Positions 34,140 to 46,490 of a stretch of DNA of 64,000 nucleotides are shown piece after piece. A program made the position numbers and the translations under genes. Where the stretch lies: assembly GCA_947683625.1 (NCBI GenBank), contig CANTUR010000428.1:1-64000 (forward strand), in the 5' to 3' direction. The first letter of the stretch is position 1. Every line of letters starts with the position of its first letter. Source of the stretch: Mallotus nudiflorus. Taxonomy: Eukaryota; Streptophyta; Magnoliopsida; Malpighiales; Euphorbiaceae. Below the pieces are notes generated by a model that searched no databases, was not told the origin of the DNA, and saw nothing but the letters and a program-made list of their open reading frames with translations.

Positions 34140-35450
34140 AGTGCTTTAGTTGTTGTGTGGCATCAGGGAAATTTCACTATATTTCGTATGAAACATATAG
34201 CGAAGTGTGTTTTAGTGAACTTAGCTATATTCCTTGTGGGACATTTAGCTATGTGATTTATGCTATATTCCTTATGGGACATTTAGCTGTATGATTTTTG
34301 CTATATTCCTTGTGGGACATTTAGTGATGTAATTATGAATTTCACTATATTCCCTAAAGGACGTTTAGTGATTGTGATGCTATAACTATTGTGCAGTGTC
34401 TAGCTAATCATATTATATTTCCTATGGAACGTCTAGTGACTATGATTGGTGAATTTCACTATATTGCCTATGGGATGTTTAATGATTATGATTTTTACTA
34501 TATTTCTTCTAAGACGTTTAACGATGTGATTATAAATTTCACTATGTTGCCTATAGGACATTTAGTGATTATGAATTTCACTACATTCCTTATGGGAAAT
34601 TTTACGATTATGAGTTTCGTTATATTCTCTATGAGACATTCAGTGGAAGTAATGTTATAACTATTATATTATTTCTAGCTAATTAGGATCATGCTATAGG
34701 TTATATGGAATGTCTAGCAAAAATAGTGTGCAAATATGCTATAGATCCTATGGAGTATCTAATAAGTTATAGGAATGGTGCTATCAGTCTTGTGGAGCAT
34801 CTAGCAAATTTTGATTTGCAAAAAGAGTGTATAAACATGCTATAGGTCCTATGGAGCATCTAGCAAGTTGTGAAAGTGGTGCTATAGGTCCTGTGGATCG
34901 TCTAACAAATTCTGTTTAAAAATGTACTATAACTACTGTGTAGTTTCAATCAAAAACTAATTTGAAAATGTGGCATCAAGTAAGTTGTGTTATGATATTA
35001 AGCAAAATGTGCTATACGGCATCATGCAAAATGTACCATGTGGCTGTATTAAGCAAAATGTATTATATGACCAATATGTGGTGTTCAACAAAATGTGCTA
35101 TTAAGCAGAATATATTATAAGACCAAAATATAGTGCTACATAACATGTGTTATGCGACTAATTTGTGGTGATCGGTAAAATGTACAGTGTGACTAGTATG
35201 TGGTGTTAGGAAAAATGTGCCACCAAGCAAAATGTGCTATATGACCAATATGTGATGTTAGGCAAAATGTGCTACATGACCAACATGTGGTGCTAGGCAA
35301 AACATGCTATTTAAAGCAGGATATGTTATATGTTATAACTGCCATATAAGCAAAAAGCATTATGTAGATCTACTGTGTTATGTCTCATAAAATGTGTTAT
35401 AACTACTATGTATCTCCTGTAAGCATTAAGTGATTAAATGCTGATGTAGG
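34140..35450 (-). repeat. Gamma tandem array (copy C)
   Basis: Written on the plus strand, the phrase 'ttcactatattccctatggg' with 'acgtttagtgattatgat' recurs roughly every 55-60 bases from 34165 to 34640. It passes into 'gctataggtcctatggagc' units (34690-34910) and then 'aaaatgtgctatatgacc' units (34950-35330). Three sub-types sit side by side. A 89-codon frame at 34391-34660 is a by-product. Confidence 0.8.
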
Positions 35451-35903
35451 GGAAATATTATATAGCTATTTGTGGGCTTAAAAAGATTGCATAATGTAAT
35501 ATTGGGAACATACATTATAAGTGCAATTTTAGGATTCACACAAGAGTAATTTTAATGTACGTCAAGGGTTCATGCAATGATAACCATAAAGATGCCTAAA
35601 AGTAAGACATGCATGTGATAGTGATATGTAATAAATTTTGTATGTAGACATGCATATGGTGATGTAATAATGTAATTTTGACTATGTTTCACCTTAGTGG
35701 TACTAGTGCTGATTCCAGAAAATGGATATGTCTTTTTTTAAAAAAATTTTAGTTCCTTAATATTTTATTATTCTACTATGACTGGTTGAAAGTTTAGAGA
35801 AGCTCTCCAAAGATTTAATGTTTCATCCTTGCTTATATCTATTGAAGGTACATTTAGGAGCATTTCTTAGAGTATATTCATATTGATCCATCTGAGGTAC
35901 GCT

Positions 35904-37725
35904 TATAAGTACCTAATTTCGAGATGCATTAATGCATAGATGGAACAAGAGCTCCTATGATGAAAATTTGATCGAAATTGAATTTTAGGTATTTATTTTG
36001 GATTTTTAGGACTAAAATTATGAGTTTTAAGGACTAAATTGCAACTTTTTTTGGAGTTTAATTGCAAAATTGAATTCCTTAAAGGGCTTTTTATAATTAA
36101 AAATTTAAAAACCCTATTGAGAAAGAAGGCTACTTCAAAAAAGAGAAAAAAGAAAAAAATAGATGCTGCTAAAAATACTGCTGAGTTAAAAAAAGCTTTG
36201 AATGTTCCTGATATCCAAAATTAATTAGAAACCAAATTTCAACGGTGATTCCTATGCTGAGAGGCAATCAAACTGCACAACATCATCCCATTATTTTCCT
36301 CTTTCTTTTATATTATTTTTTTCTTTGATTTTGTTTTTATTATTTGATCATTTACTAATTATTTTATTCAATTTTGTATTTTTTTTATGATTTTGATTGT
36401 GATGGGCATAACCAAAATTGTGGGGTGAATATGTGAGCAAGATCAATGAAGATCAATGCGATGCCATGGATTTAATTCTGTAACCATTATAATTAGATTT
36501 TAGGTTTTTTATATTCTTTGTTTTTATATTCTTTTTTATTTATTTAATTTATTGGGCTATGTATTTAATTAGTTTTCTTTAATTATATGTATGTAGGAAT
36601 TGTAATAGCCCCAATAGTGGGAATAATTAATATTTACTTTTCTGTATTATAATTAATTAGTAAATTACATTCAATTTGGTAAAATGCTAATAAAATCAAT
36701 GGTGCCTTTAAATTAATTTAGGTTGCATGTAATTAAAATTAGGGTTAGAAATCACTGAATGTATGTTTTTGATTTATTATTTGCTTTTTTTATTATTATT
36801 ATTTGGGTTTGTATGTTTATTTTTGTGTGTTTTAGGCCCCAAGCCCACATTTAGGTTCTAACTCATTAATTGATAGTTTTTTTTAAAATTGGATTTAGAT
36901 TTAGTTAACTTTAAGATCAATTTAGACCCATTAGGTTAATTTAGATTTAGATCCACTTTTTAGCAATTAAAATTAATTTAAACATAGCTCAATCTATTAA
37001 ATAATCTTTTTCCTTTTCCTTTAAAATAAATAGATTTAATATCATTTCATTTCAATTAAAATTAATTAGAATTAGGCCCACCAGTCCATCCAATTCAATC
37101 CAAATCAATTATCCATTAAAATTAATAAACTTAAGCCCACTTTTTAGAATTAAAACAAGTAGACTTAGCCTCGTTAATTATCTTAAAATATAGGCCCACC
37201 TTTCACTTTATTTCACTTGTAAATAAACTATAGACTTAGCTTACTTAAATTAAAATCAATATAAATTAGACTAATTTAGGAATGTTGAGATCTATGTGAA
37301 TACATTATTTATGAGCTCTTTCATTACTAGTTGCCTTTGGAGTTAAATGTATGCTAAATTGGGGTTTTATATGAAAATGTATGTAAATAAAGAATAATTT
37401 ATATGAAATTGCATGTAAATTAGGGTTTATATGAAATTGCATGTAAATAAAGAATAATTTAGTAATTAATAAAGTAATTCTAAATAAACATAAGACTAAA
37501 AGAAGTTGGTATTTCATATCTGGAATCTCCTAGTTATGGTGCTAACTTTCTTTTTGAGAATTAAGTCATCGCCACCTTTAATTTGTCCCAGTTATTACCT
37601 GGGTGGTGACTCCTCACCTCCATGCTATGTCTTTTTGATATAGTAGAGTGTTCTCTAGAGCCCTAAGCTCAAACAGTGTTGCGGTTGCTAAAATCCTTGA
37701 TGTGCACTAAACCCCGCTATCTACA
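35904..37725 (+). repeat. Copy B 5' LTR (1822 bp)
   Basis: Begins TATAAGTACC (decayed TGTAAGCACC) and ends CCGCTATCTACA. The opening 'cctaatttcgagatgcattaatg' is repeated at 44243 in the 3' LTR. The 3' LTR is ~260 bp shorter, mainly because the part equivalent to about 36770-36910 is missing there. No gene; the frame at 36039-36224 is LTR sequence. Confidence 0.82.
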
Positions 37726-37726
37726 G

Positions 37727-37744
37727 TGGTGACTCCATTAGGGA
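37727..37744 (+). other. Primer-binding site, tRNA-Arg type (copy B)
   Basis: TGGTGACTCCATTAGGGA, one base after the LTR. It is a decayed form of TGGCGACTCCGCTGGGGA, the complement of the 3' end of plant tRNA-Arg(ACG). Use of tRNA-Arg is typical of the Tat/Ogre lineage. Confidence 0.7.
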
Positions 37745-38740
37745 TAAGAGATACTGATTCTATTTGTGTTCTTTAAAATCATTTTATTAATTATTATTTT
37801 ATTCTTGCATTCATTTTGCATGTCCCAATTAACCGATGGTGTTATTTTATGGTTCCATGATTCCACTAGCTTCATGGGATTGTAGAATGGCTACCCATCA
37901 CTCTTAGCCTTAATTTGATTCAAGAGAGATTACTGAGCTCATCTGACCAAAGTATGTAATCCAAGTCCTAAAGAGGGGTTAGCCTTCTCTCGAATTTGTA
38001 AAGGATGTCGGGCCCCTCTAACCTTCGCTTATAACTCAACTCTTAAAGGACAACATCTTGCTAAGGGAACCTTAACTTTTCCACTAGACTCAACTCATGT
38101 AGAGGCCTAGTAACTTCCCATAGGATTACTCAAATTGCCTATGAATGTTGCCATGAGGTATTTCTATCTATAAAGGCCCAAGCCCTTACTTTTAAAGTTC
38201 ATTTGGGTTAATAAAGATCGAGCCAATCTTTTATACCTAGAAATGTTATTTCTATGCTTTATTGCTTTAACAGATTTGGCATGCACATTGATTCTTGATA
38301 TCCCCTATTGATATTAAGGCTAAGAGCAAAATTCCAAGGAAAAGAGACTCACCATTGAACTCATGTGTGAGAGGTATACGGTTAGGAGGATGTTTGTACA
38401 CTTGACTTATTACTTATGTACTTGACTTAACTTGCTACTTGTTACATAACACGTACATCATGCATACATACACATATGAATTTCATCCATCATACTAACA
38501 CATTGATTTATAGCTATTATAGATTCATTTGGGTCTTCATATATTTAGGAATGAAAAGGGGGTAGACTAGTTAGAATTGACCTAGGTCCAAAATCAATAG
38601 CTAAAGAGATACTTTATAGTTTAGAGAAGAGTCCTATTAATTTGCTTTACTTGGACGCTAAATTAACTCCAATCGAACAAATAGAAATGGAACAATAACA
38701 AGGAGGAAACTAGACATTATAAGACATTAAGGGAGCTTTA
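37745..38740 (+). other. Copy B untranslated leader
   Basis: About 1 kb between primer site and gag. It is matched, inverted, in copy D at 61280-62230 (shared 'aacatcctttg...', 'ctcacc', 'catgtgtgagag' phrases). I see no gene. It ends in 'gacattaagggagcttta' just before the gag ATG, a phrase also found before gag in D (61277-61290). Confidence 0.7.
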
Positions 38741-40400
38741 ATGGATGACATAAGAGCCATGATGCAAGATGAATTGAGACAAGCTTTAGCTAGATTAATG
38801 CCACCCACTACTGCTATTCTACCACCTATAGTTGAACAAGAATCTAATGCTATAATTATTCTACCTTCTAAAAATATTCCACCTGCTGCACCTGCACTTG
38901 TTGCTCTTACTCCTTTTGATAATGCTGGAGACCAACTTGTTACTAGAAATCCACTTGCTATTGAAGTGAAGCTTAAGGATGTTAAGAATTACATGGAAAA
39001 GAAAGCAAAGATGGAATCACTTGAACTGGTCCAAGATCATGAGTCTAAGCAAATGCAAGCATTGACTCAAAAAATGTTCAAGATGGAAGAGCTAATAAAA
39101 GGGCAAGGCATAGATTATTTATTTGACTTTTATGAAAAGTGACAAGTTGCTTGACAAGTTCAAAATGCCTTAACTATAAAAGTTTAATAGTTATGTGTAT
39201 TCAAGGATTCATCTTAGCCAATATACCATAACTATGAGCATCACCAAAGCTCCATTATCTGCAATCACAAAGTTATGTGTACTTTCCTTATAAGGTATTA
39301 TTGTGAACTGGTATCATGGATTAGAGAAATCTGTCCAAGCTGATTAGAGAGAATTATGTACTACTTTCTTAAATAGTATGATTATAACACCAGTCTAGAA
39401 GTGTCCATTCAGGATCTAGAATTGACTAAACAAAGGCCAAATGAATCATTTTTTTATTTTCTCACTAGATTCATTAATAAGGTAGGATTAATGAAAAATA
39501 AGTTAGTTGAGAAGGTTCAAGTTAGGATGATTGTCCGTAATGTGTCTCCTAATTTGGTTGAAAGGTTGCAAATAATGAACCTTAAATCTTTTATAGACCT
39601 TTATGATGATGGATTACAAGCTAAGGAAATTGAGAGTAAGAAAAAGAAGAGCTATAGAACTATTGGAATAAGAAATTACCTAACTGGAGGCATATAGTAA
39701 GGAAGCACTAGCCAAGCTATGGAAGTGCATAATATTCAACAACCAAGGAGATTCTCTAATTTTAACCAACCCTTATCAAAATTTTACTACTTGATACAAA
39801 AGCACTTGCTAAGATCCCTTACCTTTTCCAAATTGCCAAACCTAAATGTCTTAGGATATGACTTGAATAATTATTATAAATTCCACCAAGTTACTAGCCA
39901 TTCCATAGACACTTGCACCCACCTTAAACATGAAATATAAAACCTTATAGACTTTGAAAAGATCAAAGACCTTGAAAACCCAAACACCAAAAATAATCCT
40001 TTCCTAAAATATCAAAATGTACCACCCCTAACTATTATAATGATCAACTTAGGAGTTAATAAGGAAGAAGTATTAAGCTCATTTAAGAATATAAACCTCA
40101 AAACCAATGAGAAATCTCCTAATGCCCCTAAAGATATTGAAAGAGTAGAAGATTTGTTAGGGTAGTCTTCAGGAAAGTTTGAATACAAGGTGTTTTATAC
40201 TTAACCACCTTCTTTTAACATACCCTAAGAGTCAATTGTGCCTACGAGATGGGGTGATGAGTTTGATGATGAGAAGCTGTTAGTCAAGAAAGAAAAATTT
40301 ACAGTTGAGGTATAGAAAGATGAAGTCATGGAGAGAGTTAGCAAGAAGATACAAGAATAACCACTTTGTCAGCCACCTTGAGACTTCACATCCCTAGCAT
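38741..40400 (+). pseudogene. Tat/Ogre-like gag pseudogene (copy B)
   Basis: Start ATG 38741 gives MDDIRAMMQDELRQALARL; D opens the same way at 61271. The first open piece (38741-39142) ends in a coiled, charged stretch ('ESKQMQALTQKMFKMEELIKG'). Broken matrix/capsid pieces follow: 'RIHLSQYTITMSITKAPL', 'SIQDLELTKQRPNESFFYFLTRFINKVGLMKNKL', 'VQVRMIVRNVSPNLVERLQ' (39401-39697), then a knuckle-like 'FHQVTSHSIDTCTHLKHEI' (39887-39940) and 'DFEKIKDLENPN'. The C-terminal part 'NEKSPNAPKDIERVEDLLG' near 40100-40160 is shared with D. Stops and frame changes throughout. Confidence 0.78.
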
Positions 40401-41089
40401 TTAGAATAGAAAATAATTTTCTTATTATTTTCTTTGAATAACATTTTAGCCTCTTTAGAACTTATTTTGTTTTAATGATTGATGATAGAAATTCTAATCA
40501 TACTTATGTAATGTTCATCCTGATGGTACTATGCATTATGATATCAATTGCATATACATGTTTGATGTAAAAATTCAATTCAATTAGATTCATTCATTAT
40601 GGGAAAAAAATGCAAATTTAAAGAACATTCATATAATTTAACTTCTAAAGAGAGGGAAATTTAAGGGAAGAAAAGAAATAAAAAAGAGAAAAAAGGGTCC
40701 TACTAATTTGAAAATCTATAAAAGGATAACTAGACAAAATCAGAGAGATAAAAATGAGAGAAAAAATTTCTATTAGAAAATCTAAAAGGCAATTGATAAT
40801 AGGAGTTGTATCATGTTATGTAATAAATGTTCTCATTTTTGTCCTAATGAATGAGTAAAATTGAATTTGAAATTTTTATTCAAATATCGCATATTCATCG
40901 TTATCATACTTCATAAGTATTTGAATGGAAAGAAAAACCATAATGAAATCTAAATTAGAGTTATGAGATCATTATTTTAGTTATGTTTTCTCTTCTTGTC
41001 ACCCCTTTGTGATTTCAATATATGAGAAGCTCAATCACATCTTCAATATATGAGATTGCTAGCTTAATCATTAGTTTAATGAATTGTAT

Positions 41090-41905
41090 TATAAGCTCTA
41101 ACATTATAAGTACCAACAGCGAAACAGTCAAAGGTCAAACCTACAAAATGTAGATAAAGTACCTCATTCTTAGACTCCAAGATTAACAACATAGTTCTAT
41201 TCTAAACAGAAGACCTATTATGATCATGCATGTTATAAAAAATATGCATACACTTGCATACATTTGTTATGAAATACTTGCTTTGCATAATAAAGTCTTT
41301 GAGCCTAGGCAAGATTATGTAAATACTTTGCTACTAACATTTAAAATTAGTGTTGTAAAAGTGCAAAAGGTAGTTAGAGTATTCACATGTGAAGCATCTA
41401 AAGGAAAAGGGGTGATACTATTAAGGTGAACTTAGTGCTCAACAGGACTTCAGATTATAGGAGCCTAATAAATTATGGGCCCATCCAGTAAAGGAATATC
41501 ACCGATAGTGATACTTATAAAAGCATCATCCTAGTAACCTTAGGAGGATGGGTAGGAGGCTCAAGCTCTTTAGACTCATCTCCATAGCCTCTTTTGAAGC
41601 ATCACCTGGAGTCTTAATAAAAGGAAAACCTACTTTCATGAACTGTGAATGCAAAAGATAATGAAAACATTATATGAATGCATTATAAAACTGCTTTGAT
41701 CTTGAAATAAGACCTTTAACTCCTGAACCTTTTTTATAGGAGATGTCAATAAGAGGAATGAAGCCCTTTATCATAGCATTAATGGAATGGTGAAAATACA
41801 AATGTAGCCTAAAGCCATAACTTCCATGGTGGAGTATCAAGACTCTATGATCAGAGACATTATCATTGAAATAAAAAAAAAGAAGAATGCAAAAGAATAA
41901 CATTG
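41090..41905 (-). pseudogene. Antisense frame in copy B
   Basis: The best-preserved piece is 41903-41670 on the minus strand: 'NVSDHRVLILHHGSYGFRLHLYF' followed by 'SINAMIKGFIPLIDISYKKG' and 'SGVKGLISRSKQFYNAFI'. Copy D, read antisense to its own gag (57590-57790), gives 'NVSIIKVMILHH-SCGFGLHLYF', 'SINAMVKGFIPLLDLSCKKG' and 'SGIRDLVS-S'. The rest of the frame lies at 41470-41090 with 'NTNFKC'-like and 'MHDHNRSSV'-like remnants. Protein-level agreement between copies indicates a real ancestral coding sequence on this strand. Function unknown. Confidence 0.55.
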
Positions 41906-42440
41906 CATTTTAACAAAATTTCTTCACTTGCAAATAGACTTGACTAACTTATAGTATTTTATGTAGGAAAAATGAAGAAGGAGAAGAGAACTAGCATAAT
42001 AATAAGAATGAGCAAGATTGTAAATGCTAATCATTCATTAGAGTATCACCTTGCATGGAAAACACTCATTAAAATAATTAAGGGAAGTAACAAAACTCTA
42101 TTTCCTTAGATTCTATAATAAAGTACAATCTTAATAATAAAATCCATAAATTGAAAGTGAATTCATCCACTTTATGAGATCATGTGCGAAAAGCCTATCT
42201 CATGACCTTTGATCATAATGGCTCTTTTTATTAGCCTTGTAGAATTCAGATGATTAGTTAACATCTTTATATTTAGAGTTTATAAACTTTAATCAATCTA
42301 ATGCTTACTTTGCACCCAAATGAGGGGAAGAATATGCAAAAAAAAAATCTATGAACTTGTAGTATAACTTACTCGAATTTCAAAGTATTATTTTATTTTT
42401 TTGAATGATAAATGTGCATATAATCTACCCCAATGATCAG
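41906..42440 (+). other. Copy B spacer, no gene seen
   Basis: AT-rich internal sequence matched, inverted, in copy D (about 57090-57560), for example 'agatcatgtgcgaaaagc' at 42177 and its counterpart near 57290-57310. No domain recognised. Confidence 0.6.
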
Positions 42441-42770
42441 AGATGAATGAGTAAAAAATCCCTTGATGGTATCCATGTTGAGTAATACGAGAAAGGTGGG
42501 GGAATACTGAGAGGAGAATCAACATAAGAGCAAGCATAATGTACTCCAATGCTTAGAAATGAGTAAGAGTATCAATATGAACATCTATCAGTATCCATGT
42601 TGTGTAATACAAGAAAGGCAAGGGAATACTAAAAGAGGACCATGTCAAAAAGTTGCTTTATTTACTCCAATGCTCTGCAAGAGTATTAGTATCCAAAGGA
42701 CCTTTCCAATGGTATCATTACTGAGTAATATGAGAAAGGCAGGGGAATACTTAGATAAAGAAGGAAAACA
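42440..42770 (+). repeat. Alpha tandem array, ~121-bp period (copy B)
   Basis: Three units anchored by 'gtatccatgttgagtaatac' at 42469, 'gtatccatgttgtgtaatac' at 42591 and 'gtatcattactgagtaatat' at 42712, steps of 122 and 121 bases. Each continues 'gagaaaggcaggggaatact'. The inverted equivalent is in copy D (56735-57080). Confidence 0.85.
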
Positions 42771-43309
42771 CAAAAATAACTTAAAGATTTTTTTTAATAC
42801 GTAGAATTTAATCTGTTTATGGTTAAATTCCATGATTTTTGTTTAGCAAAATTCTCTTTGAAATTAGGTGTGGAAGTAACCTCTTCACTTGATAAAAAAT
42901 ATCCTCTTAACATAAGATGATTAGTGTTATTTCTTACTTTTGCAAATGGCAAATAAATGATAGTCATGATATTCAAAATTAGTGAGATTCGTTAAGTGCA
43001 CGCTATCTAGTGATAAAATGATGAATTTTCTTATAAATTTTCAAAAATATAATGTACTTTTTTATATAATTATCATGTTGAAACTAACATTAACAAGTCT
43101 TCAGGAATAGCTAGTCTAAAAGAAAATAAACATAATATATGGAATCAGCACTCGCACTATTAATTCAATCAAAATTAGCTACAACCAAGGCAATTAATCA
43201 AAATAATCAGTGCAAAAATTCAAAGAAATCATCACAAATTCCAATAAGTTAGCAAAAAAAAATTCAAGCATTCGAATCAAACAATCAAAGATAAAAATTG
43301 CAAGCAATT

Positions 43310-43550
43310 ACATATTATAACAACAAGGGTGAGTAATGAAAGGGTTGTAGTTTGATCAGAATGAATCAATGAGCAATGAAAGGGTTACAACTAAATCATG
43401 AGTAGTTATAGACTATAGCATTGCAACATCATTAGTGAGCAATGAAAGGGTTATAGCTAATTGTGGGTAGTTATAGATTGTGGTATCAAAGACGAGCAAC
43501 ATAAGGGTGTAGCCAATTAAAAGCTAGCAAGTAATGGATCGATTGTAACT
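43310..43550 (+). repeat. Beta array, short version (copy B)
   Basis: Three to four decayed units ('gagcaatgaaagggttacaac', 'agtagttatagactatagca') of the same type as 27640-28110 in copy A, much contracted. Confidence 0.75.
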
Positions 43551-43559
43551 TATCACTTT

Positions 43560-44130
43560 CAAAACACAATTCGCTAGACACTATATAGTAGTTATAGCAC
43601 TTTTCTTCAATTACTTTTTCTAGACACTACATAGTAGTTATAGCATATTTTTACTAAACGTTCCATAGGAAATATAGCAAAACTTTCAATAATAGTTACT
43701 AAATGTTCCAAAGGAACTATAGTACAATTAGCTGGACATTACACAAAAATTATAGCATATTTTTGCTAAACGTCCCACAGGGAATATAGTGAAAACCACA
43801 ATCACTAAATTTCCCATAAGGAATATAGCAAAATGTACTGAACACAATGTTAACTGCTATTCATTGAACACAGTGATAACATTACTGCTATATGTTCCAT
43901 TGGAACTATAGCTTGTTTTTAAAATACACTAAATGTAGTGTCAATTGCTATTCACTAAACACACTGATAGCATCACCGCTATATGTTCCATTAGAACTAT
44001 AGTCTATTTCCAAAATGCACTGAACACAGTGTCAATCGCTATTCACTGAACACAGTGATAACATCATAGTTAGATATTCCATAAGAATTATAGTGCTCCT
44101 TCAATCACATTCAACATTGCATAGTGTTAT
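43560..44130 (+). repeat. Gamma array (copy B)
   Basis: On this strand units read 'ctagacactacatagtagtt', 'tgctaaacgtcccacaggga' and 'cactgaacacagtgataaca', repeated to 44130. They are the inverted counterpart of the array at 34140-35450. The unit 'cactgaacacagtg' is itself an imperfect palindrome. Confidence 0.8.
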
Positions 44131-44221
44131 GCATAGTCATGCACATAGGTAAGTGTTCTGACTTTTGTTTAGAAATTGTCTGCTTATTTGCTTTTTCTCA
44201 ATTTGTTAAGCAAACAACAAT

Positions 44222-44234
44222 AAAGGGGGCCAAC
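44222..44234 (+). other. Polypurine tract of copy B
   Basis: 'aaagggggccaac' directly before the 3' LTR start TGTAAGCAGCC at 44235. Confidence 0.75.
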
Positions 44235-45795
44235 TGTAAGCAGCCAATTTCAAGATGTATTAATGAATAGATGCAATGAGAGCTCCTATGATGAAAATTT
44301 GATCGAAATTGATCTATAGGTATTGATTTTGGATTTTTAGTTTAAAGACTAAATTACAACTTTTGGGGGTTTAATTACAAAATTGAATTTCTCTAAGGGC
44401 CTTTTTATAATTGAAAGTTAAAAAATTTATTGAGAAAGAAGGCTACTTTAAAAAGAGAAGAAATAGATAATGTTAAAAAATATTGTTGAGTTAAAAAAGA
44501 GCTTTGAACGTTCCTGATATCCAAAATCAATTAGAGACCAATTTTCATCGGTGATTCCTACTCTGAGGGGTAATCAAACTACATAACATCATCCCATCAT
44601 TTTTCTCTTTCTTTTATTTATTTTTTCTTTGATTTTGTTTTTTTATTATTTGACCATCTACTAATTGTTTTGTTTTATGATTTTGATTGTGATAGGTATA
44701 ACTAAAACTATAGGGTGAACACGTAAGAAAGATATATGAAGATCTATGGGATGCCATGGATTTAATTTTGTAGCTATTTAAATTAGACTTTATGTTTTTT
44801 TTATATATTTTGTGTTTTTATATTCTTTTTTATTTATTTGATTTATTGGGCTATGTATTTAATTAGTTTTCTTTAATTTTTTTTGTACATCAGAATTATA
44901 ATATCCTCAATAGTAGGAATAATGAATTTTAGTTTTCTGTAGTAGAATTAATTAGTAAATTAGATTCAATTTGGTAAAACCCTAATAAAATCACTTAGCT
45001 TAATTTATGTTTGTTTATTAAAATTAGGGTTAGAAATCACTGAATGTTTGTTTATTAATTTAGGCCCATTAGGTTAATTTAGTTTTAGGCCCAATTTTTA
45101 GCTATTAAAATTAATTTAAACATAGCCTAGTCCATTAAAGCATTTTTTTTCCTTTTCCTTTAAAATAAATAGATCTAAAATCATTTCATTTTAATTAAAT
45201 TTAATTAGAATTGAGCCTACCAATCCATTAATTCAATCCAAATCAATTGTCCATTAAAATTAATAGACTTAAGCCTAGTTGTTATAATTAAAACTATTAG
45301 ACTTAGGCTCATTAATTATCTTAAAATGTAGGCCCACCTTGAGCTTTATTTCACTTGTAAAAAAAATATAGAATTAGCTCACTTAAATTAAAATCAATAT
45401 AGATTAGACTAATTTAGGGACTATCTATGTGAATGCATTATTTATGTGCTCTTTCATTACTAGTTGCCTTTGGAGTTATATATGCTAAATTAGTGTTTAT
45501 ATGAAATTGCATGTAAATAGAGAATAATTTAGTAACTAATAAATTAATTCTAAATGAACATAAGATTAAAAGAAGTTGGTATTCTATATCCAGAATCTCT
45601 TAGTTGTGGTGCTAACTTTCTTTAGAGAATCGAGTTACTACTACCTTTGATATGTCTCAGTTATGACCTTAGGTGATAACTCCTCATCTCCACGCTATAT
45701 CTTTGTAATATAGTAGTGTGTTCTCTAGAGCCCTGAGCTCAAATAGTGTCATAGTTGCTAAAATGTTGGACATGCACTAAACCCCACTTTCTATA
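44235..45795 (+). repeat. Copy B 3' LTR (1561 bp)
   Basis: Runs from TGTAAGCAGCC to CCACTTTCTATA (decayed CTACA end). It is followed by ATGCT, partner of ACGCT at 35899-35903. Shares its whole length with the 5' LTR apart from deletions. Confidence 0.85.
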
Positions 45796-45839
45796 ATGCT
45801 TGTCATCAATCTTTCTTTCATTACTCATAACATTACTGA

Positions 45840-46490
45840 CTATCTTTCACTTTCGCATTTGTGGGAGCAGGTTCTCCTCTTTTTGAGGTTCTAGGCGATG
45901 TTCCCAATGAAGCTATAGAGATGGATGTTGAATCTGAGGAGTCTGAGCTTCCTATCTAGCCTCTTGAGGTTACTTAGGATAAGGCTTATATGAGTACTAC
46001 TGTTAATGACATTTCTCTATTGGATCACTCTATAATTTATTAGGCTCTGCCCTTCTAAAGTATCATGAGCATCTAGTTCATCTTGATAGCACCCTTTCTA
46101 TCTTCACTCCTTCATACCTGACTACTTTCCTGCACTTCTACAACACTAATTTTGAATGTTAGTAGTAGAGTATTTGTACAACCTTGACTTGTCTCAAAGA
46201 TCTTTGACCATGGAAAATGAGTATTTCAAAACATATGTATGCAACTGTATGCATGCTATATATGATATGCATGATCCTAATAGCAGTTCTTTTTAGTAGA
46301 GTTATGCTAATAGCTTAGAGTGTGAGAACGAGGCGCTTCATTAAGAACTTATAGATTTCAGCTTTGGACATTTTGATGTTAATACTTTAGGTGCAAGAAC
46401 TTCCCACATAACTTCTCGGACATATGATCAGGCCAGTAGGTGGAGTCCTTGGCCTAACACTAAAGCTCATGATTAATTATTGAATTTTTC
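45840..46490 (+). pseudogene. Antisense frame in copy C
   Basis: Copy C lies on the minus strand, so its antisense frame reads on plus. Pieces: 'EVLGDVPNEAIEMDVESEES', 'TTVNDISLLDHS', 'HLVHLDSTLSIFTPSYL' and 'TTFLHFYNTNFE', 'MYATVCMLYMICMI'-type region, and an end at 'PVGGV-GLTLKLMIN' near 46430-46475. The same order of motifs is seen in A and D. TAG stops occur at positions where another copy keeps a sense codon (for example 'EVT*DKA' near 45974). Confidence 0.52.

Larger units (their letters stand above)
35904..45795 (+). mobile_element. Copy B: complete gag-only LTR element
   Basis: The only copy with both ends in the window: 5' LTR 35904-37725, tRNA-Arg primer site, gag relic 38741-40400, antisense frame about 41090-41905, alpha, beta and gamma arrays, polypurine tract, 3' LTR 44235-45795. 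Flanks ACGCT (35899-35903) and ATGCT (45796-45800) are a 5-bp duplication with one transition. It is 9.9 kb long. The ~6.5 kb interior has gag but no protease, RT, RNase H or integrase that I can find in any frame. That matches non-autonomous 'TR-GAG' type elements, which need a partner's enzymes. Confidence 0.82.

Noticed and set aside
41670..41903. G-patch domain in the antisense frame (KKGSGVKG / KKGLGVKG).
   Set aside because: Only a few glycines match the G-patch pattern and the surrounding hydrophobic and aromatic positions do not clearly fit, so I left the product unnamed.
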